Part shown: in pieces, positions 14,251 through 17,728 of the stretch
Numbering within the stretch: the stretch's first letter is position 1
Layout: each line of letters begins with the position of its first letter
Origin: JAGLTN01 sp023135255
Lineage (GTDB): Bacteria > Planctomycetota > Phycisphaerae > Sedimentisphaerales > Anaerobacaceae
Assembly: GCA_030639495.1 (NCBI GenBank)
Contig: DAOWCP010000050.1
Span: 1-17,728 of the forward strand
Direction of reading: 5' to 3'
Length of the DNA: 17,728 nt
Notes under the pieces: generated by a model
The model's input: only the letters and a program-made list of their open reading frames with translations
What the model was told of the DNA's origin: nothing
The model's database searches: none
Made by a program: the position numbers and the translations under genes

Positions 14251-15225
14251 TTATTGCTGAACTTTTATTTTCAGAACATCTATTTTTTCCCGGATCTCTT
14301 CAGCCATTTTGCTGTTGGGGAAATCCCGCACTATCTGTTTGCCTGTTTGGAAAGCATTGTCCCACCTTTTTTCAGAGATCGCCAGCGAGAACTGTACACC
14401 GAGGTTATGCAGTTTGTTTCTGAAAACATCCCTTGCTCCCTCTTTCAGAGCAAGAGCTTCATTCGGACTGAGGTACATATCAAGCTCCTGAAGTATCTCA
14501 ATGCTTCTGTCGGTATCTTCCCTCTTTACAGCATCATCCCAGGCATTGAGCAATATTCGTTTGCGTTCGATCTTCTTTTCCAGCAGCTTTTGCCTTGTAG
14601 CTTTTGCTTTCTCGCTGCCAGGGTGATCTTTTATAAGCCTTTCGATACGCATACTGGCTTTGACCCACTGATGATCGTCAAGCAGGTTTTCTATCTGGAT
14701 TATTACCTGGTTAATTCTTTCCTGCGTTGTTGCGTTTTTGTACCTTTCAGCTTCCGCTCTCAGCTGTTCAGCAAGCGATTTATATTCTGTGCAGGCTGCG
14801 ATGTCATCGATCATTTCAAAAGCAGCTTTAAAATCCGGCAGTTGAAGCCTGTCAAAAACTGCCTCCTGCAATGTCTGCTTGTCCGATTCGTGGTAAGCAA
14901 TAGTCTTGGCAGTTTCGCTGATACGTGTGGTCTGGTTGACCTGCGTTAGTGTCGATCGCATTTTTTCAAGGGAACTGCCAAGCTGTTCGAGCTTGATATT
15001 GCTTTGCTTGACTACAGCGAGCATCTTCACTACTGTCGAAAGCATTGTTACTATCGTCGCCAGTATGATGATGCCGCCTACAAGGAACAATAGATTCAGA
15101 AGTGAGTCTACCCTTGCTTTGAGAAAAACATCTGTAAATAAAGCAAGAGAGATAATAATTATGACAACAGCAGCGGAAATAATGATATGCCATTTAAAAC
15201 GTTTTTGAAGTTCATCTCTTTCCAT
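14251..15225 (-). CDS. Two-TM protein with coiled coil and TPR-like C-terminal region
   Basis: The protein has about 324 residues from the ATG at 15225, which has AAGGGG six bases upstream; an in-frame GTG at 15252 has no such site. Two hydrophobic spans near residues 13-31 and 41-64 anchor it, leaving a cytoplasmic or periplasmic body of about 250 residues. A predicted coiled coil (about 73-120, heptad-like LEQLGSSLEKMRSTL) follows. Helical-pair repeats of TPR type come next (IERLIKDHPGSEKA, IEILQELDMYLSPNEA, GKQIVRDFPNSKMAEE), each pairing a helix with an aspartate/proline turn. This suggests a scaffold or assembly role at the membrane. I recognise no catalytic motif and no named family. 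Its own consensus promoter lies upstream, so it is probably not transcribed solely with the zinc-ribbon gene 158 bases upstream. Confidence 0.7.
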   Translation of the reverse strand: MERDELQKRFKWHIIISAAVVIIIISLALFTDVFLKARVDSLLNLLFLVGGIIILATIVTMLSTVVKMLAVVKQSNIKLEQLGSSLEKMRSTLTQVNQTTRISETAKTIAYHESDKQTLQEAVFDRLQLPDFKAAFEMIDDIAACTEYKSLAEQLRAEAERYKNATTQERINQVIIQIENLLDDHQWVKASMRIERLIKDHPGSEKAKATRQKLLEKKIERKRILLNAWDDAVKREDTDRSIEILQELDMYLSPNEALALKEGARDVFRNKLHNLGVQFSLAISEKRWDNAFQTGKQIVRDFPNSKMAEEIREKIDVLKIKVQQ

Positions 15226-15265
15226 AGTTAGCCCCTTTAAAAAAGCCGTCACTGACAGTGCTTAT

Positions 15266-15293
15266 ATTATATAGATATGAGCAATAATGTCAA
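15266..15293 (-). promoter_or_regulatory. Consensus sigma70 promoter of the TPR-like membrane protein gene
   Basis: On the - strand a perfect TTGACA (15288-15293) and a perfect TATAAT (15266-15271) are separated by 16 bases. The expected start, near 15259, falls on the 11-bp palindrome CACTGACAGTG (15250-15260), which may be an operator at +1. The leader to the ATG is about 35 bases. Confidence 0.75.
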
Positions 15294-15382
15294 TGCCGAC
15301 CTTAAATCTAATATGAACAATATTTTATACTCAAAACACCTTTTAAAAGGCCTTAGTTTTGGTTTTTGCTTCTTTCCGGGTA

Positions 15383-16096
15383 TTATTCCAGATGGATAAC
15401 CCCGCGAGCAGCGTCTGCCTCTAAGCTGGCGTTTTTAATGATATCGTAAAGTTTTCTGCTGTCTTTTATCTTCTCAAATTCAAATTCTGGGTCGGTCTTG
15501 TCGTTAGTTATCAGCCCAATAGAGCCTATTCCTAAAATGCAGTCTATCAGCGACCTTCTCATTTTCAGATCGATAACCCGAAACATGTCTATATTGTCAA
15601 CGCGTCTGTCGAAAATACCTCGGCTGTATTCGATCCTGTCAACAGAGACCTGATAATGAACCGTTTTGAGCTTAATTACTTTCCACAGTATCAAAAGCAG
15701 GGCGAATATAATAAGCCCAAGGCCCAGCACCATTTTGTAATTGACTATCGCGTTATAAATATTATCGCTTAGCTGATAGTTGAGCAGCTTTTGCGTCAGA
15801 TTTTTTATGAGATTTGCTATGGGCGATGCTAATAACAATACTCCGATGCAGGCGAGAAGCATCGCTTTGATTGCGAAGCCAAGCATTCCTAAAAGCGAAG
15901 GGCCAGCCTCGAAAAGAATATCATCCGTTCCTTCCTGCTCTTGTTCGACTTCTTCATCGGCGGATTCACGTCTTCGAAGTGCCACAGCCTTGTTGGTATT
16001 TTGATATTCGCCGCAATAGCGACACTTTATGGCCTTTGCCTGAATTATCTCAGCGCAGAACTGACATTCTTTGGTTTTCCTTGTATCAATTTTCAT
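15383..16096 (-). CDS. Zinc-ribbon membrane protein with bacterial PH (DUF304-like) domain
   Basis: The protein has about 237 residues from the ATG at 16096. It opens with a zinc ribbon CxxC-x10-CxxC (CQFCAE...CRYCG, residues 11-28) followed by an acidic linker. Two membrane spans (about 71-93 and 120-140) precede a C-terminal region with the pattern of a bacterial PH/DUF304 domain: HYQVSVDRIEYSRGIFDRRVDNIDMFRVIDL, then IGSIGLITND. Such domains occur in small membrane proteins of unclear function. An upstream ATG at 16141 is possible but adds 15 residues not expected before the ribbon. Neither start has a good ribosome site. The role is probably structural or protein-interaction at the cytoplasmic membrane; no substrate can be named. 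Confidence 0.7.
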   Translation of the reverse strand: MKIDTRKTKECQFCAEIIQAKAIKCRYCGEYQNTNKAVALRRRESADEEVEQEQEGTDDILFEAGPSLLGMLGFAIKAMLLACIGVLLLASPIANLIKNLTQKLLNYQLSDNIYNAIVNYKMVLGLGLIIFALLLILWKVIKLKTVHYQVSVDRIEYSRGIFDRRVDNIDMFRVIDLKMRRSLIDCILGIGSIGLITNDKTDPEFEFEKIKDSRKLYDIIKNASLEADAARGVIHLE

Positions 16097-16377
16097 ACTT
16101 TTATACTTATCGGCCTGAAAGGCTAAATTTCTCAAGTACATATTGCATTTTCAATGCTGAAATCGCATTGTTTGTTCGTGTTTTTTTAGGTGGGGGATTG
16201 GTGATTTTGGTGAGGTTTTTGGGCAAAATCGGGCATAAGAAAAGATTTTTTATAAAATTACAATTTTTTTCGTAACAGATGGGGGTTTTATTGCATCTAT
16301 AATATATGAAGAAAAGCTTTTTAGGCGGTTTTTGCTAAATTGCAGCAGGGATATGATTTTAAGCAAAAAAAAATTGC

Positions 16378-16406
16378 TTGATTAATATAAAGAAATGGTA
16401 TAAAAT
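16378..16406 (+). promoter_or_regulatory. Sigma70-type promoter of the PEP-CTERM gene
   Basis: TTGATT (16378-16383) and TAAAAT (16401-16406) are 17 bases apart, giving a start near 16413 and a leader of about 140 bases. The region is A+T-rich, so the exact boxes are uncertain. Confidence 0.45.
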
Positions 16407-16442
16407 ATAGTTGGTGTGGTAGGAATCATGGGAGCGTGGCAT

Positions 16443-16547
16443 AGCCCTTTTTGATTTCATTGGTTGCAGAGTATTTCTGCCCTGATTTTTTGTGATTAAA
16501 AGGGCTGAAAAATATCAGCCCTGAAATAAGAACGCCATTATAGGAGA
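16443..16547 (+). promoter_or_regulatory. Hairpin-rich mRNA leader with ribosome site, PEP-CTERM gene
   Basis: AGGGCTGA (16501-16508) and TCAGCCCT (16515-16522) form a perfect 8-bp hairpin with a 6-base loop, 20 bases ahead of AGGAGA (16542-16547). The left arm can instead pair with AGCCCTTTT at 16443-16451 (nine bases). A small hairpin GCAGA-N5-TCTGC (16466-16480) is followed by six Ts (16486-16491). These structures compete and resemble an attenuator, but no regulator or ligand is identified. Confidence 0.45.
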
Positions 16548-16554
16548 GATTATT

Positions 16555-17226
16555 ATGAAGAAACTGTCAATTTTGATTTTTGTGCCGTTTTTTTGCTTAG
16601 CGGTTTCAGCTAATGCGGTAACAATTGTTCGGGTAGAAGGGGTTGTTACATCAATTGAGGAATACGGCATATATGAATGGGGGGATAGTGTTGATGTTGG
16701 AACGGAGTTTTCGGCTTTGATTTACTATGAAGATTTGATAGATCAGAATCCTATTAGTAACCATGGTTACTATGTTTCGACCGGAGCTCTTGTTACAGTA
16801 GGGGATTATGTTTTTAATTCTACTGAAGGTATCTTAGAGATTGTAACAGGGGAAAATTTTGTACCTGTTCCTGGAGGTGGTTCTGATACTGGTTACACTT
16901 TTGGTAATAGCATGACAAGTAGTGGAATCATATATGAAAATGGCCAGCCTGTTACTATAGGTAGTGTTTCATGGAAGCTTCCACCTCTATGTAATTTGGT
17001 TTTACAAACAATGGATCCTGATATTGTGCCAACGGATGCATTTCCTTTAGATTTTCCCGATTTGTCTGGTTTTGATTATACCAATGACTTTGGGATTTAC
17101 TTACCCGGACCAGATGGCAACCTTTATTTAAATGGTGAGGCAACATCTATCGAAGTTATTCCTGAGCCATGCAGTTTGGCGTTGCTGGCTTTGGGGGCGA
17201 TTGGCCTTTTGCGACGGAGGAGATGA
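16555..17226 (+). CDS. PEP-CTERM anchored exported protein
   Basis: This 223-residue protein has an N-terminal signal peptide (cleavage after SANA, residue 21). It ends in a classic PEP-CTERM sorting signal: PEP at 203-205, a hydrophobic stretch SLALLALGAIGLL, then four arginines at the very end. Such tails are cut by an exosortase and the protein is delivered to the cell surface or extracellular matrix. The mature part is acidic, rich in Gly, Asp, Tyr and Val, likely all-beta, and matches no domain I know; a segment near 45-60 (VGTEFSALIYYED) resembles other PEP-CTERM proteins of unknown function. AGGAGA lies seven bases before the ATG. Its gene is followed at once by a beta-helix reading frame whose ribosome site lies in the arginine codons. 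No exosortase gene is in the window. Confidence 0.88.
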   Translation: MKKLSILIFVPFFCLAVSANAVTIVRVEGVVTSIEEYGIYEWGDSVDVGTEFSALIYYEDLIDQNPISNHGYYVSTGALVTVGDYVFNSTEGILEIVTGENFVPVPGGGSDTGYTFGNSMTSSGIIYENGQPVTIGSVSWKLPPLCNLVLQTMDPDIVPTDAFPLDFPDLSGFDYTNDFGIYLPGPDGNLYLNGEATSIEVIPEPCSLALLALGAIGLLRRRR

Positions 17227-17228
17227 GA

Positions 17229-17728
17229 ATGGGCGGTGATATTGACCAGTCAGCGATAGATGATGACTTGTACAACAGCTATATTGTTACCAGAGGTGCT
17301 GACGCTATTCTTGATGGATTTATTATTGAAAAAGGATATCGCAACAGCCATGGCGGTGCGGGGATGTACAACAGTTCCGTTTCTCCTGTTGTTTCTAACT
17401 GTATCTTTAGAAATAATACAAGTCTTGGTGTGGGAGGTGCGATGTATAATACATGTTGCCCATCGGCGAAAATAACCAATTGTACGTTTGAAGGTAATGA
17501 AGCTGGTATAGGCGGTGCGGTGTTTAATGATGAGTCATCTCCTGAGATTGTAAATTGTAAATTTATTGGAAATCAATCGACTAACATTAATGATGTCGGC
17601 GGAGGTGCAATTTTTAATAATTATTGGAGTTCGCCTTCAATTATGAACTGCTTCTTTGTTGATAATATTTCAGATAGTAATGGCGGGGCTATGGTCAATG
17701 GCCATGAAAGTTACCCTGAGATTAAAAA
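17229..17728 (+). CDS. Right-handed beta-helix repeat protein, apparently missing its N-terminus (3'-partial)
   Basis: The frame is open from the ATG at 17229 to the window end (166 codons, no stop). It encodes repeats of the form GGAMYN..SSPxIxNCxFxxN starting at 17352, 17433, 17511, 17601 and 17682, a period of 26-30 residues. This is the pattern of polymorphic outer-membrane/beta-helix surface proteins. GGAGG at 17216-17220, inside the last codons of the PEP-CTERM gene, is eight bases before this ATG; an ATG at 17223 would overlap the stop as ATGA but sits too close to it. The protein starts at GGDIDQSAIDDDLYNSYIV, which corresponds to the middle of such proteins as I know them, after the signal peptide and a first domain of roughly 100 residues. 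It may be a 5'-deleted remnant or a cytoplasmic product; the 3' end lies outside. Confidence 0.7.
   Translation, partial: MGGDIDQSAIDDDLYNSYIVTRGADAILDGFIIEKGYRNSHGGAGMYNSSVSPVVSNCIFRNNTSLGVGGAMYNTCCPSAKITNCTFEGNEAGIGGAVFNDESSPEIVNCKFIGNQSTNINDVGGGAIFNNYWSSPSIMNCFFVDNISDSNGGAMVNGHESYPEIK

Larger units (their letters stand above)
16097..16554. promoter_or_regulatory. Divergent intergenic region between the zinc-ribbon and PEP-CTERM genes
   Basis: No gene is supported over these roughly 450 bases. Near the - strand gene there are interlocking repeats of GCATT/AATGC: GCATT-TTC-AATGC (16145-16157) and CAATGC-N7-GCATTG (16152-16170). In the middle there is a G-rich tract (about 16190-16230) and an A9 run flanked by AAGCAA/TTGCTT. 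The + strand promoter and the hairpin leader of the PEP-CTERM gene fill the right end. Confidence 0.4.

Noticed and set aside
14206..14949. 247-codon open frame on the + strand
   Set aside because: It is antisense to the two-TM/TPR-like gene, with a composition typical of a reversed helical protein; the - strand frame has a ribosome site and a consensus promoter.
15336..15366. CCTTTTAAAAGG palindrome between the zinc-ribbon and TPR-like genes
   Set aside because: A+T-rich and without a U tail on the - strand; chance occurrence in this composition is plausible.
16185..16232. G-rich tract with several GG and GGGGG runs (possible G-quadruplex)
   Set aside because: Runs are mostly only two Gs with unequal loops; too weak to claim a structure.
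16437..16455. TGGCA followed by a T run, resembling a sigma54 -24/-12 promoter as seen for some PEP-CTERM genes
   Set aside because: The required GC of the -12 element is missing at the right spacing; a sigma70-type pair fits better.
1..17728. CRISPR arrays, tRNA/rRNA genes, insertion sequences, phage or toxin-antitoxin genes
   Set aside because: Looked for on both strands; no repeat-spacer pattern, cloverleaf, transposase motif or terminal inverted repeat pair was seen.

Overview
The window looks like a chromosomal segment of a moderately A+T-rich planctomycete, most likely class Phycisphaerae. This is inferred from the gene content, not from a marker gene. The clues are a PEP-CTERM secreted protein with a Pro-Glu-Pro / hydrophobic / Arg-rich tail, a polymorphic beta-helix protein, an excisionase-type HTH joined to a receiver domain, a DUF2617-like protein, an ECF sigma/anti-sigma pair, secreted GH78-like glycosidases, and a folate/C1 enzyme with a MetV-type zinc domain. 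No tRNA, rRNA, CRISPR array, insertion sequence or phage gene was recognised.

Layout. (1) Bases 2-3894, + strand: the 3' part of a three-domain C1 enzyme (methylenetetrahydrofolate reductase, MetV-like cysteine domain, pterin-binding methyltransferase domain; true start outside the window), then a family-4-type glycosyltransferase, closed by a strong bidirectional terminator. (2) 4000-5665, - strand: a DUF2617-like protein with its own sigma70-type promoter, and a CPBP/Rce1-type membrane protease. (3) 5778-6443, + strand: an endonuclease III-like DNA glycosylase whose stop codon overlaps the stop of the next, opposing gene. (4) 11981-6440, - strand: a tightly overlapped operon of a hypoxanthine phosphoribosyltransferase followed by two paralogous secreted GH78-type (alpha-L-rhamnosidase-like) enzymes. 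(5) 11982-12328: a 347-base divergent control region with a perfect 14-bp palindrome and a repeated CGCGGG motif. (6) 12329-12907, + strand: the HTH plus degenerate receiver protein, ending in a bidirectional terminator. (7) 14039-12959, - strand: ECF sigma factor and overlapping single-pass membrane protein (probable anti-sigma factor), preceded by an ECF-type promoter. (8) 16096-14251, - strand: a zinc-ribbon/PH-domain membrane protein and a two-TM coiled-coil/TPR-like protein with a consensus promoter. (9) 16555-17728, + strand: a PEP-CTERM exported protein behind a hairpin-rich leader, immediately followed by a beta-helix gene that appears to lack its N-terminal part and runs off the window.

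How they fit together. Most units are independent housekeeping or surface functions. The coherent themes are polysaccharide processing and export (glycosyltransferase, two GH78-type enzymes, PEP-CTERM protein, beta-helix adhesin-like protein) and envelope or signal sensing (ECF/anti-sigma pair, membrane proteins with zinc-ribbon, PH or TPR-like parts, CPBP protease). The most unusual items are the fused C1 enzyme, the hpt-GH78-GH78 overlap, the receiver domain lacking its phospho-acceptor, the apparently self-directed ECF promoter overlaid by an inverted repeat, and the headless beta-helix gene.
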